Position numbers and translations under genes: made by a program
Shown here: piece after piece, positions 14,540-24,297 of the stretch
Layout: every line of letters begins with the position of its first letter
How positions within the stretch are numbered: the first letter of the stretch is position 1
NCBI GenBank assembly: GCA_036268485.1
Contig: DATAUC010000060.1
Span: forward strand, 1-64,000
Length of the DNA stretch: 64,000 bases
Direction: 5' to 3'
Source of the DNA: Bog-473 sp036268485
GTDB lineage: Bacteria; Actinomycetota; Acidimicrobiia; Acidimicrobiales; RAAP-2
The notes under the pieces: model-generated
What the model was told of the DNA's origin: nothing
Databases searched by the model: none
What the model saw: the letters and a program-made list of their open reading frames with translations, nothing else

Positions 14540-16630
14540 ATGGACGCCGCCCTCGGAATCGTCGGTGTCTGGTTGGCCTTCGTGGCCAGCACGGTGGGTG
14601 CCGTCGTCATCGCCGTCGGCCTCTTCCGCCAGCGGGGCAGCACGCCAACGTCAACCACCCTCGTCCTGAAGGACAGCCCGGGGGGTCTGGGCGACGGCCG
14701 CTTGTTCGCCCCGATCCTGTTGGCCGGAGGCGTTCTGGCCACCCTGGCCATGGAGCACGCGCTGGTCACCCATGATTTCTCACTGGTCTTCGTGGCCGAG
14801 AACAACAGCAAGGTGACGCCTCTTCTCTATTCGATCACCGGCATGTGGTCCGCCCTGGCCGGGTCGATCCTGCTGTGGGGGTTGGTGCTGTCGATCTTCT
14901 CGACCATCTTCGTGTGGCGTTACCGCCGCCTGGCCACGGACCCGGTCATCCGTTGGGCCACCATGGTCCTCTACGTCGTCTCTGCCTTCTTCTTCGGCAT
15001 GATGGTGGGGCCGGCCAACCCCTTCGTCACCACCCACAACGTGACATCGGGTCTGGGGCCGAACTCCCTCCTGCAGGACAACCCACTGGTGGCCATCCAT
15101 CCGCCGCTGCTCTACATCGGGTTTGTCGGCTTCACCATTCCATTCGCCTTCGCCATCGGCATGCTGGCCACCGGACGGGTCGGGGAGCGTTGGCAGGTGG
15201 AATGTCGCCGTTGGACGCTGGTCTCATTTACGTTCCTCTCGGTGGGCATCGTCCTCGGGGCCTGGTGGTCGTACCAAGTTCTCGGATGGGGCGGCTTCTG
15301 GGGTTGGGATCCGGTGGAGAACGCCGCGCTGCTCCCGTGGCTGTGCGGGACGGCCTACCTACATTCGGTGCTCGTTCAGGAGCGCCGCGGCCTCTTGCGG
15401 GTCTGGAACCTCTCGCTCTCGGTGGCCACATTCGCCCTGACCATTCTGGGCACCTTCCTGACCCGATCCGGGGTCATCAACTCAGTCCACGCCTTCTCGG
15501 AGTCATCGATCGGCCCAGTCCTCATCGGCTTCTTCTTCGCCGTCATCATCGTGGGCTTCGGTCTCATCGCCTGGAGGGGAGACCGCATGCGCTCGCCGGG
15601 AGGCATCGATGCGCCGTTGGGACGGGAGGGCGCGTTTCTCCTCAATAACCTCCTCTTCGTCGGCTTCGCCTTCGTGGTGCTGCTCGGCACCGTGTACCCG
15701 CTCCTCTATCAAGCGGTGACCCAACAACAGGTCACGGTCGGCGCGCCGTATTTCAACACGGTGGCCGTACCCGTCGGCTTGGCGCTCCTCTTCCTCATGG
15801 CGGTGGCCCCCGTGCTCAGCTGGCGCAAGATCAACGCCACGGTGCTCTGGCAGCGCTTGGCCATCCCCGTATGGGCCGGCGTCATCACCATCGTCGTCTG
15901 CGTGGCCTTCGGCCTGCGCGGCTTCTCCCCGCTGCTCGGGTTCGGCATGGGGGCCATGGCCGCGTCAACGGCGGCCCGGGCCCTGGTGTTGTCGGTGCGG
16001 GCGGCCCGGACGCGCCGCGTCGGCTGGTGGCGCGGGCTCATCGGGCGCACCAACGGTGGGATGGTCGTGCACATCGGCGTGATCGTCATGGCGGTCGGCA
16101 TCATCGCGGCGACCACCTACCGGCATCAGGACGAGTTGACCCTCCGCCAGGGCGTCACCGTGACCTATGAGAATCATCGATTCGAGTTTGTCGGCTTGCG
16201 CAACATCACCTCACCGTCGAAGAAGTCCGATCAGGCGCTGGTCAAGGTCGACGGTGCCGTCTTCGCGCCGGCCTTGACCAGTTTTGGCAGCGCGTTGGCC
16301 ACGGTGGGCACACCGGCCATCGACTCGGGGGCCCTGGGCGACGTGTATCTCACCTTCGACCAGGTCGGTGGCCTCGGCAAAGTGACCGGGGCCCAACTCG
16401 TGCCCAATTTGCCCGCCGGTTCGGTGGTCATCGGGGTCGTGATTGAACCGTTGCTGGCCTGGCTCTGGGCCGGTGGGCTGCTGGTCGGACTGGGCGGGAT
16501 CGTGGCGCTGATACCCGGGACGCGTCGCAAGGCGACCGACCCCGTGTCGGCGCCTTCCACCATGGCCACGCCGCCTCCAGAGCCTCTCGAGACGCGGGTC
16601 CCCGTCGAGAGCGGCGCCCCATCCGCATGA
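14540..16630 (+). CDS. ccmF: Cytochrome c heme lyase subunit CcmF
   Basis: Large polytopic membrane protein of 696 aa, the core of the heme lyase that takes heme from CcmE and ligates it to apocytochrome CXXCH. The WWD motif is WGGFWGWDPVENAALLPWL. Conserved histidines lie in loops such as LAIHPP-like VAIHPPLLYIGFVG. The length is close to the usual 640-700 aa. The stop codon overlaps the CcmG start by 4 nt. Confidence 0.95.
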   Translation: MDAALGIVGVWLAFVASTVGAVVIAVGLFRQRGSTPTSTTLVLKDSPGGLGDGRLFAPILLAGGVLATLAMEHALVTHDFSLVFVAENNSKVTPLLYSITGMWSALAGSILLWGLVLSIFSTIFVWRYRRLATDPVIRWATMVLYVVSAFFFGMMVGPANPFVTTHNVTSGLGPNSLLQDNPLVAIHPPLLYIGFVGFTIPFAFAIGMLATGRVGERWQVECRRWTLVSFTFLSVGIVLGAWWSYQVLGWGGFWGWDPVENAALLPWLCGTAYLHSVLVQERRGLLRVWNLSLSVATFALTILGTFLTRSGVINSVHAFSESSIGPVLIGFFFAVIIVGFGLIAWRGDRMRSPGGIDAPLGREGAFLLNNLLFVGFAFVVLLGTVYPLLYQAVTQQQVTVGAPYFNTVAVPVGLALLFLMAVAPVLSWRKINATVLWQRLAIPVWAGVITIVVCVAFGLRGFSPLLGFGMGAMAASTAARALVLSVRAARTRRVGWWRGLIGRTNGGMVVHIGVIVMAVGIIAATTYRHQDELTLRQGVTVTYENHRFEFVGLRNITSPSKKSDQALVKVDGAVFAPALTSFGSALATVGTPAIDSGALGDVYLTFDQVGGLGKVTGAQLVPNLPAGSVVIGVVIEPLLAWLWAGGLLVGLGGIVALIPGTRRKATDPVSAPSTMATPPPEPLETRVPVESGAPSA

Positions 16631-17190
16631 TGGCCCGCGGTAAGCGCCGCCATACGACCCGCTGGGTCGCGGGCGGGGTTCTCCTTGTGCTCGCCGTGGT
16701 GGGAGTCGTCCTGGCCACGCGGACCCCGCAGGAAGCCACCCAGGTGGAGAGCCCGCTCATTGGTCATGTGGCGCCGTCGTTCTCGGGCACCGACCTGCGC
16801 AGCGGCGACCACGTGTCGTTGCAGTCGGCCCGCGGTCGCTACGTCTTCGTCAATTTCTTCGCCAGCTGGTGTGGGCCGTGCCAACAGGAAGCACCCGATC
16901 TGGTGACCTTCGACTTCACCCAGAATCTGCAGAAGAACGGCGCCGAATTGATGAGCGTGGTGTTCCACGACCAGACGGCGTCGGCTCGCCAGTTCCTCAA
17001 ATCGCAGGGCGCCTTGTGGCCGGCCGTCAATGATCCCGGGGGCTCCATCGCGGCGCACTACGGCGTGACCGGACCGCCGACCACCTTCCTCGTCAGCCCG
17101 GCCGGCCGCATCGTGGCCGAGGACACCGGTCCCGCCACCGACAAGGACCTCCTGAAATTGCTGCGCCAGGCGCGTAAGGCCCATGTCTGA
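16627..17190 (+). CDS. ccmG: Thiol:disulfide interchange protein CcmG/DsbE
   Basis: Membrane-anchored thioredoxin-like protein of 187 aa. It has one N-terminal TM segment (about residues 12-31), then a TlpA/ResA-type domain with the active site WCGPC (C82, C85) and the cis-proline segment GPPTTFLV. It reduces the apocytochrome CXXCH disulfide, or that of CcmH, using electrons from CcdA. Coupled to ccmF and ccmH by 4-nt and 8-nt overlaps. Confidence 0.92.
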   Translation: MMARGKRRHTTRWVAGGVLLVLAVVGVVLATRTPQEATQVESPLIGHVAPSFSGTDLRSGDHVSLQSARGRYVFVNFFASWCGPCQQEAPDLVTFDFTQNLQKNGAELMSVVFHDQTASARQFLKSQGALWPAVNDPGGSIAAHYGVTGPPTTFLVSPAGRIVAEDTGPATDKDLLKLLRQARKAHV

Positions 17191-17641
17191 GCGCGGTGGC
17201 CGGTGGCCCACCTGGACGCGTCCGGCCCTGCCACTGCTGGTTCTCGTGGTGGCGCTCGTCATCGGCAGCGGCGTCTTCTCGGGAAAAGCGCAGACGCCGG
17301 CCCAGCGCGCCGCCGCCATTGAACGGGTGGTGAAGTGCCCGTCGTGCAGCGGCATATCGGTCGCCGAGTCCACCCAACCCACGGCCTTGGCCGTGCGCGA
17401 CGAGATCAAGCGGCAGGTGGCCGAGGGCCGCAGCTCGGCCGACATTGAGCAGACCCTGGTCGGACAGTACGGCTCGACCATCCTGTTGGAACCCCCGGAC
17501 TCTGCAGGGTTCGCCCTCATCTGGATCATCCCCATCGTCCTGGGCGCGGCGGCGGTCGTCGTGATCGGCGGCTTGTTCTGGCGTCGCACCCGACAGTTCG
17601 CCCAGCTTCGTGAGTCCCAGCACGAAGAAGTGTCGCAGTGA
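17183..17641 (+). CDS. ccmH: Cytochrome c-type biogenesis protein CcmH
   Basis: Protein of 152 aa with an N-terminal hydrophobic segment and a C-terminal TM helix (about residues 110-132). The CXXC site is VKCPSCSG (C52, C55), equivalent to the LRCxxCQ motif of CcmH that keeps apocytochrome thiols reduced for heme ligation. Overlaps the following CcmI-like gene by 4 nt. Confidence 0.92.
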   Translation: MSERGGRWPTWTRPALPLLVLVVALVIGSGVFSGKAQTPAQRAAAIERVVKCPSCSGISVAESTQPTALAVRDEIKRQVAEGRSSADIEQTLVGQYGSTILLEPPDSAGFALIWIIPIVLGAAAVVVIGGLFWRRTRQFAQLRESQHEEVSQ

Positions 17642-18513
17642 CGCCGGAAGAGCCGCGGGTGGAGGTGGGGAGCGACGCCGTTGGCACAGATGACACTCGC
17701 TGGTTTCTCAACGACGAGCGCGAGTTCCTGATTCGCTCCCTGCACGATGCCGAGCTCGAGCACGATGCCGGTGACCTGACTGACGAGGATTTCGCGGTGC
17801 TGATGGCCCGGGACTCAGCGCGCTTGGCCGAAGTCGAGTCCGAATTGGGAGACGCGCCGCCGCCCGAGCCCGAGGTGGTGTCCACTCCGACCGAGATAGT
17901 TCCCGAACCCAAGAACAAGGATTGGCGGCGGGTCGGGATCATCGCCTGCTGTTTCCTTGTCGTGGCCGGGGCGGTGATTCTGGTCGATCACGCCATCAAT
18001 CCCCGCCTTCCGGGGCAGGCCTCGTCCGGCAGCGTCACCGTCTCCAAGCAGCAACTTATTGAGGAGCAGCTCGATCAGGCGGTGGCCCTGAGCAACGGCG
18101 GCCAGCCGGTGGCCGCGCTGAAGCTCTACAACAAGGTCCTCTCCGAAGACCACAGCGACCCCCAGGCGCTCGCCGCCTCCGGTTGGCTGGACTGGAACTA
18201 CGGCACGCAAGGGCACTCACCCATCCTCGTGAAGGAGGGCCGGCAGAACGTAGAGAAGTCGATCCGGGTGGCGCCGACCTTCTACGGGGGCCACCTGTTC
18301 CTGGGGCTCATCCTGCTCAATCAGGACAACAACGCTGCCGGCGCCGTGTCCGAGTTCAACAAGTTCCTGGCCGACAGTCCACCGGCGGCCCAGGTCAAAG
18401 CGGACGCCGGTTTGTTGGCGGTGGCCTACGTCGACACCGGCGTGCCATTGCCGCCCGCCCTGGCCCAGGTCATTGGGCCAACGACGACCACCACGACCAC
18501 GTCAGCCCCGTAG
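17638..18513 (+). CDS. ccmI: CcmI-like membrane-anchored TPR protein
   Basis: Protein of 291 aa in the position of CcmI. The N-terminal part resembles the CcmI head (FLIRSLHDAELEHDAGDLTDEDF), followed by one TM segment (RVGIIACCFLVVAGAVILV) and an extracytoplasmic domain with TPR-like helices (ALKLYNKVLSEDHSDPQALAASG). In System I, CcmI binds the apocytochrome C-terminus and delivers it to CcmFH. It ends in a Thr-rich tail, TTTTTTTSAP. Overlaps the convergent desulfurase gene by 12 nt. Confidence 0.8.
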   Translation: MTPEEPRVEVGSDAVGTDDTRWFLNDEREFLIRSLHDAELEHDAGDLTDEDFAVLMARDSARLAEVESELGDAPPPEPEVVSTPTEIVPEPKNKDWRRVGIIACCFLVVAGAVILVDHAINPRLPGQASSGSVTVSKQQLIEEQLDQAVALSNGGQPVAALKLYNKVLSEDHSDPQALAASGWLDWNYGTQGHSPILVKEGRQNVEKSIRVAPTFYGGHLFLGLILLNQDNNAAGAVSEFNKFLADSPPAAQVKADAGLLAVAYVDTGVPLPPALAQVIGPTTTTTTTSAP

Positions 18514-19650
18514 CGCGCGCAGGGACGAGATCACCGGGGCGAACGCCTGGGTGAAGGCGGCGATGTGGGCGCTCGTGGTGTTCCAGCCGACCGAGATCCG
18601 CAGGGAATGGCTGGCGTCCACCCCCATGGCTTCGAGGACGGGGGAGGGCTCGATGCTCTCGGACGAGCAGGCGGATCCTGAATGGACGGCGACGCCGGCT
18701 CGATCGAGTCCGATGAGGACCGGTTCTGCCTCCACGCCGTGGACGCCCAGGCAGATCAGGTTGGGCAGGCGACCACCGGCGTCGGCGGGGCCGACGATCG
18801 TGACGTCGTCGACCGCGGTGGCGGCGGCGATCACCTCGGCGATGAACCGGGCGGACTGTGCAGCTTCGTGCCCCAGGACGGCCTGATCGTCGGCCGCCAG
18901 TATTGCCGCGGCGGCGCCGAACGCCACTGCCGCCGGCAGCCCTTCCAGCCCGGCCCGGCGGGCCCGTTCCTGCTCGCCCCCGACCAGGAGGGGATCGAAG
19001 CGGCTGCCCCGCCGTATGACCAACGCTCCGGCCCCGGGGAGGCCGCCCAGCTTGTGGGCACTCAGGCTGACCAGATCTGCGTCCAGGGCACCGAGATCCA
19101 GGGGTACGTGGCCGGCCGCCGCGGCGGCGTCGACGTGGACGAGCACTCCCGCCTCGCGGCAGAGGCGTACGACCTCGTGCACCGGTTGGAGGGTGCCCAC
19201 CTCATGATTGGCCCATTGGCAGTGCACAAGCGCCGGGACGGGGGCGGAACGGTCAGCCAGCCGCCGGGCCAGGGCGTCGACCTGCAGGTGGGCCTCGCTA
19301 TCGACGGGGACGACCTCGGTGGGGGCCAACCGGTCCGATGCGTCGCGCACCGCCGAGTGCTCGACATCGGCGGCCAGGATCGGGGCCCCGGGCTGACGGC
19401 GGGTGGCGCCCCAGACGGCGGCATTGATGGCCTCGGTGCCGCCCGACGTGAAGACCACCTGGCGCGGGGTGACGCCGATCAGGGCGGCCACCTGCTGACG
19501 GGCCTGCTCGAGTGCGTCGCGGGCCACCCGACCCTCGTAGTGCAGACGGCCGGGGTCGGCCGCCGGGAGCGAGAGCCACTCGGTGAGAGCCGTCAGCGCC
19601 TCGGGGCGTGGTGGCGTGGAGCTGGCGTGATCGAGATACGAGCGAGCCAC
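18502..19650 (-). CDS. Cysteine desulfurase (NifS/IscS type)
   Basis: PLP enzyme of 382 aa that removes sulfur from cysteine for Fe-S cluster or thio-cofactor synthesis. It begins RSYLDHASSTPPRPEAL. The PLP lysine is in SLSAHKLGG, and the catalytic cysteine lies in the mobile loop VHSGSACSSES, which classifies it with group I (NifS/IscS) rather than SufS. The GTG start at 19650 lies 10 nt after the SufR-like gene stop codon, so both are on one transcript. Confidence 0.9.
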   Translation of the reverse strand: MARSYLDHASSTPPRPEALTALTEWLSLPAADPGRLHYEGRVARDALEQARQQVAALIGVTPRQVVFTSGGTEAINAAVWGATRRQPGAPILAADVEHSAVRDASDRLAPTEVVPVDSEAHLQVDALARRLADRSAPVPALVHCQWANHEVGTLQPVHEVVRLCREAGVLVHVDAAAAAGHVPLDLGALDADLVSLSAHKLGGLPGAGALVIRRGSRFDPLLVGGEQERARRAGLEGLPAAVAFGAAAAILAADDQAVLGHEAAQSARFIAEVIAAATAVDDVTIVGPADAGGRLPNLICLGVHGVEAEPVLIGLDRAGVAVHSGSACSSESIEPSPVLEAMGVDASHSLRISVGWNTTSAHIAAFTQAFAPVISSLRALRG

Positions 19651-19660
19651 GGCGGGCCGC

Positions 19661-20422
19661 TCAGGCAGACGCGGTGCAGGCCGCGTCACCCCGGGCCCGG
19701 GAGGAGAGCATGACCGGCAGGGCCTGCTCAGAGGCCTTCCCGCACAACCCCGACAGCAGGCCCTTGACCATGCCGCGGTCCACCGCACACAGCACGGGGT
19801 TGGTCGTGCTGGCGTTCCCGAAGGGGCACTGCTCGGCCACCACAGCCGTGGTGTCGCCGCGGTCCTCGGCGTGGGCGGCAAAACCGTGGGCCGTCAGCGT
19901 GTCGGCCACCACGTGCATGGCGGCCCGGATGGTGCGCTGGCCCTCGGTCTGCGTCATGCGGGCGGCTAGAGAACGGCCGTACTCCTCGCCTACATGGGCC
20001 GCCATCTTCTCGGCTTCTTCGGGGCCGAGGCGCTGCATAGCTTCGGCCAGAAGCCGCATGAGCAGGTCGTCGCGGCGCTGCATCAGGCCGACGGTCAGCT
20101 CTTCCTCCACGCAGAAGAAGCGCTTGGAGGGGCGACCGCCGCCGGGGGCGCTGCGGCTGCTCTCCACCCGCAGGTAGCCCCCATCGACGAGCCTTTGGAG
20201 GTGGTGCCGGGCCACATTGGGGTGGAGGGAGAAGAGCGTGGCCACCTCGGTGGCCGTGGCGCCCGGCTGGGCCCGCACGTGGAGGAAGATGTCGCGGCGG
20301 GTGGGATCGCCGAAGGCGGCCGACACCGCGGCCACGGCGGCACTGAAGCGGCCGTCGTCGTTGCCGACGCCGGCTCCTGCGCCTGCCTGGTCTGTGGCAT
20401 CGGTGATCCGGGCCATGCTCAC
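19661..20422 (-). CDS. sufR: SufR-like Fe-S responsive transcriptional regulator
   Basis: Regulator of 253 aa with an N-terminal winged helix (AFGDPTRRDIFLHV, SLHPNVARHHLQRLVDGG). The C-terminal domain contains C199, C212 and C227 in the pattern EQCPFGN, PVLCAVDRG, GLLSGLCG, typical of SufR, which senses Fe-S status through a bound cluster. GTG 20422 is preferred over ATG 20416 because the -10 box TAGACT is exactly 7 nt upstream. It sits with a cysteine desulfurase and opposite mrp, an Fe-S biogenesis context. Confidence 0.82.
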   Translation of the reverse strand: MSMARITDATDQAGAGAGVGNDDGRFSAAVAAVSAAFGDPTRRDIFLHVRAQPGATATEVATLFSLHPNVARHHLQRLVDGGYLRVESSRSAPGGGRPSKRFFCVEEELTVGLMQRRDDLLMRLLAEAMQRLGPEEAEKMAAHVGEEYGRSLAARMTQTEGQRTIRAAMHVVADTLTAHGFAAHAEDRGDTTAVVAEQCPFGNASTTNPVLCAVDRGMVKGLLSGLCGKASEQALPVMLSSRARGDAACTASA

Positions 20423-20424
20423 GG

Positions 20425-20439
20425 TCGGTAGTCTACCGA
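20425..20439. promoter_or_regulatory. Palindrome covering both -10 boxes of the sufR-like/mrp divergent region
   Basis: TCGGTAGTCTACCGA is a perfect inverted repeat with a central T. Read on the minus strand it contains TAGACT, 7 nt before the sufR-like GTG. Read on the plus strand it contains TAGTCT, a possible -10 for mrp with a leader of about 90 nt. Its position makes it the best candidate operator for the SufR-like protein. Confidence 0.6.
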
Positions 20440-20533
20440 GGGTTCAGCCCCGTCAGCTGGGGTGACGCGCGCCCAACGGTGGCTCAGGCAGTCACGAAGC
20501 TCGGCCGAGGCGTCGACGAAGACGAGGGAGTGC

Positions 20534-21715
<1,182 letters not shown>

Positions 21716-21736
21716 GCGCAAAAGGGGCGCGACACT

Positions 21737-22285
21737 GTGGCGGTGAGCGTGACCATCGCCCCGCCGACGTTGGACGACGGCGCCGAATTCATCGCCGCCG
21801 TTCGTGAGAGCCGGCCGTTGCACCATCCGTGGGTCGATACGGCCGACACGGTCGAGCGCTACGTCGAATATCTGGAGCGAACCACCCGGACCGATCATGC
21901 GCTCTTCCTGGTGCGCCACGACACCTGCGGTCGTCTCGTCGGTTTCATCAATATCAACGGGATCGTCTTCGGCTCGTTCCGCTCCGGCTATCTGGGCTAC
22001 GCCGCCTTCTCGTCGCACGCCGGTCGGGGGTTGATGGCCGCCGGCCTGCACCGTGTGCTCCAGACCGCGTTCGGACCTCTGGCGCTCCACCGCCTGGAGG
22101 CCAATATTCAGCCGCACAATGCGCCTTCCATCGCCCTTGTCCGCCGCTTCGGCTTCCAACGGGAAGGGATCTCCCCCCGCTATTTGAAGGTGGACGGCCA
22201 GTGGCGGGACCACGAGCGGTGGGCGCTGACGGCGGAAATGTGGGATCCGGCCCGGTCGCCGGTGGGAGACGCGCCGGTCACCTAG
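21737..22285 (+). CDS. GNAT acetyltransferase (RimJ/RimL-like)
   Basis: Protein of 182 aa. GYLGYAAFSSHAGRGLMAAGL contains the acetyl-CoA binding loop, and LHRLEANIQPHNAPSIALVRRFGFQREG is the signature of the RimJ/RimL branch that acetylates ribosomal protein N-termini or small amines. The GTG at 21737 is the first in-frame start after mrp, from which it is 21 nt away. Further GTG codons at 21743 and 21749 are alternatives. Confidence 0.82.
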   Translation: MAVSVTIAPPTLDDGAEFIAAVRESRPLHHPWVDTADTVERYVEYLERTTRTDHALFLVRHDTCGRLVGFININGIVFGSFRSGYLGYAAFSSHAGRGLMAAGLHRVLQTAFGPLALHRLEANIQPHNAPSIALVRRFGFQREGISPRYLKVDGQWRDHERWALTAEMWDPARSPVGDAPVT

Positions 22286-22316
22286 CGTGGTCGACGACGG
22301 GAGGGAAGGAGCGACA

Positions 22317-22670
22317 ATGGCGCAAGATTGGGCACGCCCGCTAGTGCATTGGGAGATTGAGGCCAAAGACCCCGGACTCCTGCGCGCCTTCTACGGCCAG
22401 CTCTTCAACTGGAAGATCGGCGACGGGTTCATCATGGACATCGAGCCCGGCATCGGGGGACCCGAACCGGGACCGGCGGGGCACCTGCGCCAGAGCGACC
22501 GCTCCGGGGTCACCCTCTACTTCCAGGTGGCCCACTTGCGGGACTCGCTGGAGAAGTCGGTAACGCTCGGCGCCACCATCGCGGCCGAACCGTTCGATGT
22601 GCCCGGTGGCCCGACGTTGGCCGGCATCACCGATCCCGAGGGGAACCCCGTCATGCTGGTGCAGGCCTAG
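22317..22670 (+). CDS. VOC/glyoxalase family protein
   Basis: Small protein of 117 aa with the vicinal oxygen chelate layout. It opens VHWEIEAKDPGLLRAFYGQLFNWKI, which fits the glyoxalase/bleomycin-resistance family found in many Actinobacteria, and ends AGITDPEGNPVMLVQA. The purine-rich ribosome binding site GGGAGGGAAGGAG (22299-22311) supports ATG 22317. The substrate is unknown. Confidence 0.8.
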   Translation: MAQDWARPLVHWEIEAKDPGLLRAFYGQLFNWKIGDGFIMDIEPGIGGPEPGPAGHLRQSDRSGVTLYFQVAHLRDSLEKSVTLGATIAAEPFDVPGGPTLAGITDPEGNPVMLVQA

Positions 22671-22673
22671 GAC

Positions 22674-22964
22674 ATGGCGACCGTCGAAATCACCGTGTTC
22701 TCATTGGCTGGCGAGGCCGATGACGAAGCCTTCCTCGCTGCCGATCGGGCTGTCCAGACAGAGCTGATACCCAACCAGCCCGGCTTCATGCGGCGCACCA
22801 CGGCCCGCCGGGGCGACACCTGGCTTGTGCTGACGCTGTGGCGGAGTGCGGCCGACGCCGAGGCGTTCGAGACGGCGGTGCAGGGGCATGCGGTGCAGGT
22901 CGCGTTCGAAAAACGCATCGATCCGGCCTCTCGGCGCCAACAGCGATTCGACACGTTGGACTGA
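22674..22964 (+). CDS. Small dimeric alpha-beta barrel protein (antibiotic biosynthesis monooxygenase-like)
   Basis: Protein of 96 aa. The pattern FLAADRAVQTELIPNQPGFMRRTTARRGDTWLVLTLWRS AADAEAF is the split ferredoxin-like ABM fold: an N-terminal strand, a helix, then a strand pair ending in W. ABM proteins act as cofactor-free oxygenases, heme-degrading enzymes or have no catalysis. It lies 3 nt after the VOC gene and its stop codon shares the base A with the next ATG (TGATG). Confidence 0.65.
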   Translation: MATVEITVFSLAGEADDEAFLAADRAVQTELIPNQPGFMRRTTARRGDTWLVLTLWRSAADAEAFETAVQGHAVQVAFEKRIDPASRRQQRFDTLD

Positions 22965-23788
22965 TGGAGCTCGACGAGCTCAAGGCCACCCGCTACGACG
23001 TGGCCGACGGCGTAGCCACCATCACGCTGCACCGACCGGAGCGGCTCAATGCCTGGACTGGCCGCATGCACAGCGAGTACCGCGCCCTGCTGGCTCGGGC
23101 CTGCGACGACCCGGCCACCCGCGTCATCGTGGTCACGGGTGCGGGACGCGGCTTCTGCGTCGGGGCCGACACCAAAGCGCTCGAAGGTCATGTTGAGCGC
23201 GGCGGGTATGACGCCGGCGTGGGGCCGGATCTGGCCATGCCCGGCTACGGCGTGCGGCCGGAGTTCGACGCCGATTTCGCCTACCAGTTCGGGATCCCCA
23301 AGCCCATCATCGCCGCCATCAACGGACCGGCCGCCGGCGTGGGTCTGGTGCTGGCCTGCTACTGCGATCTGCGCTTTGCCGCCAGCGGCGTGAAGTTGAC
23401 CACCTCGCACGGCCGATTGGGACTGCCGGCCGAGTACGGGCTCTCATGGCTGTTGCCGCGGCTCGTCGGCCTGACCCGGGCCGCCGACCTGCTGCTGTCC
23501 AGCCGGATCGTCATGACCGACGAGGCGGCCCAGCTCGGGCTCGTCAATCGGGTGTTCGCTCCCGACGATCTGCTGCCGGCCACCTACGACTACGCCCGCC
23601 AGCTAGCGAGCGAAATCGCCCCGTCGTCCTTGGCCGCCACCAAACTGCAGATGTACACCGACCTCCACGGCGACGTGGCGACGTCGGTGCGCGATGCCGC
23701 ACAGCGCATGTCCACCATGATGCAGGGACCGGACTTCGCCGAGGGAGTGGCGGCCCTGACCGAGCGCCGCCCGCCCGCGTTCCGATGA
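22964..23788 (+). CDS. Enoyl-CoA hydratase/isomerase family protein
   Basis: Crotonase-fold protein of 274 aa. The first oxyanion-hole segment is GAGRGFCVGADTKALEG and the second NGPAAGVGLVLACYCDLRFAA. The C-terminal half has LTRAADLLLSSRIV and AQLGLVNRV. Hydratase or isomerase activity on an acyl-CoA is likely; the substrate is not defined. Tightly coupled to both neighbours (TGATG upstream, 4-nt overlap downstream). Confidence 0.87.
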   Translation: MELDELKATRYDVADGVATITLHRPERLNAWTGRMHSEYRALLARACDDPATRVIVVTGAGRGFCVGADTKALEGHVERGGYDAGVGPDLAMPGYGVRPEFDADFAYQFGIPKPIIAAINGPAAGVGLVLACYCDLRFAASGVKLTTSHGRLGLPAEYGLSWLLPRLVGLTRAADLLLSSRIVMTDEAAQLGLVNRVFAPDDLLPATYDYARQLASEIAPSSLAATKLQMYTDLHGDVATSVRDAAQRMSTMMQGPDFAEGVAALTERRPPAFR

Positions 23789-24297
23789 CATCGCCGGGCA
23801 CCGCCCAGGGTCTCACCGACGCCATCGACACGCCGCTCTACGTGGTCACTGCCGAAGCCGACGGCGAGCGCAGCGGGTGTCTGGCCGGATTCGTGACGCA
23901 AGCCAGCATCCAGCCCGTCCGTTTCCTCATTTGCATTTCGAAGGTCAACCACACCTTCGGGGTGGCCGAGAAAGCTCACCATCTGGCCTTGCATGCCCTC
24001 GGGTCCGATCAGCATGACGTGGCCACGCTCTTTGGCGCACAGACCGGTGACGACACTGACAAGTTCTCCCAGGTGCAGTGGTCACGCGGTGTGGGCGGAT
24101 CGCCGGTGCTGGCGTCGTGCGCGGCCTGGGTCGAGGGCACCATCCTCAACCGCATGAGCGCCGGTGATCACGAGGCGTTTCTCGTATCGGTCGACGACGG
24201 TGGCCCCGGGCCGGCCGCGGGGTGCCTGATGCTGTCCGCCGCGGCCGACATTGAAGCGGGGCATCCCGTCTCGGCCGCCGACCAAGGTCCGCCGTGA
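23785..24297 (+). CDS. Flavin reductase-like FMN-binding protein
   Basis: Protein of 170 aa with the flavin reductase split-barrel fold. It starts with PLYVVTAEADGERSGCLAGFVTQASIQPVRFLICISKVN, the conserved FMN-binding strand pair of the FlaRed family, followed by NHTFGVAEKAHHLALHAL. Such enzymes reduce FMN for a partner monooxygenase. No two-component flavin monooxygenase is encoded next to it, so an independent role is possible. It overlaps genes on both sides by 4 nt. Confidence 0.78.
   Translation: MTSPGTAQGLTDAIDTPLYVVTAEADGERSGCLAGFVTQASIQPVRFLICISKVNHTFGVAEKAHHLALHALGSDQHDVATLFGAQTGDDTDKFSQVQWSRGVGGSPVLASCAAWVEGTILNRMSAGDHEAFLVSVDDGGPGPAAGCLMLSAAADIEAGHPVSAADQGPP

Noticed and set aside
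16231..17763. 510-codon open frame on the minus strand
   Set aside because: Antisense to ccmF, ccmG and ccmH; a shadow frame.
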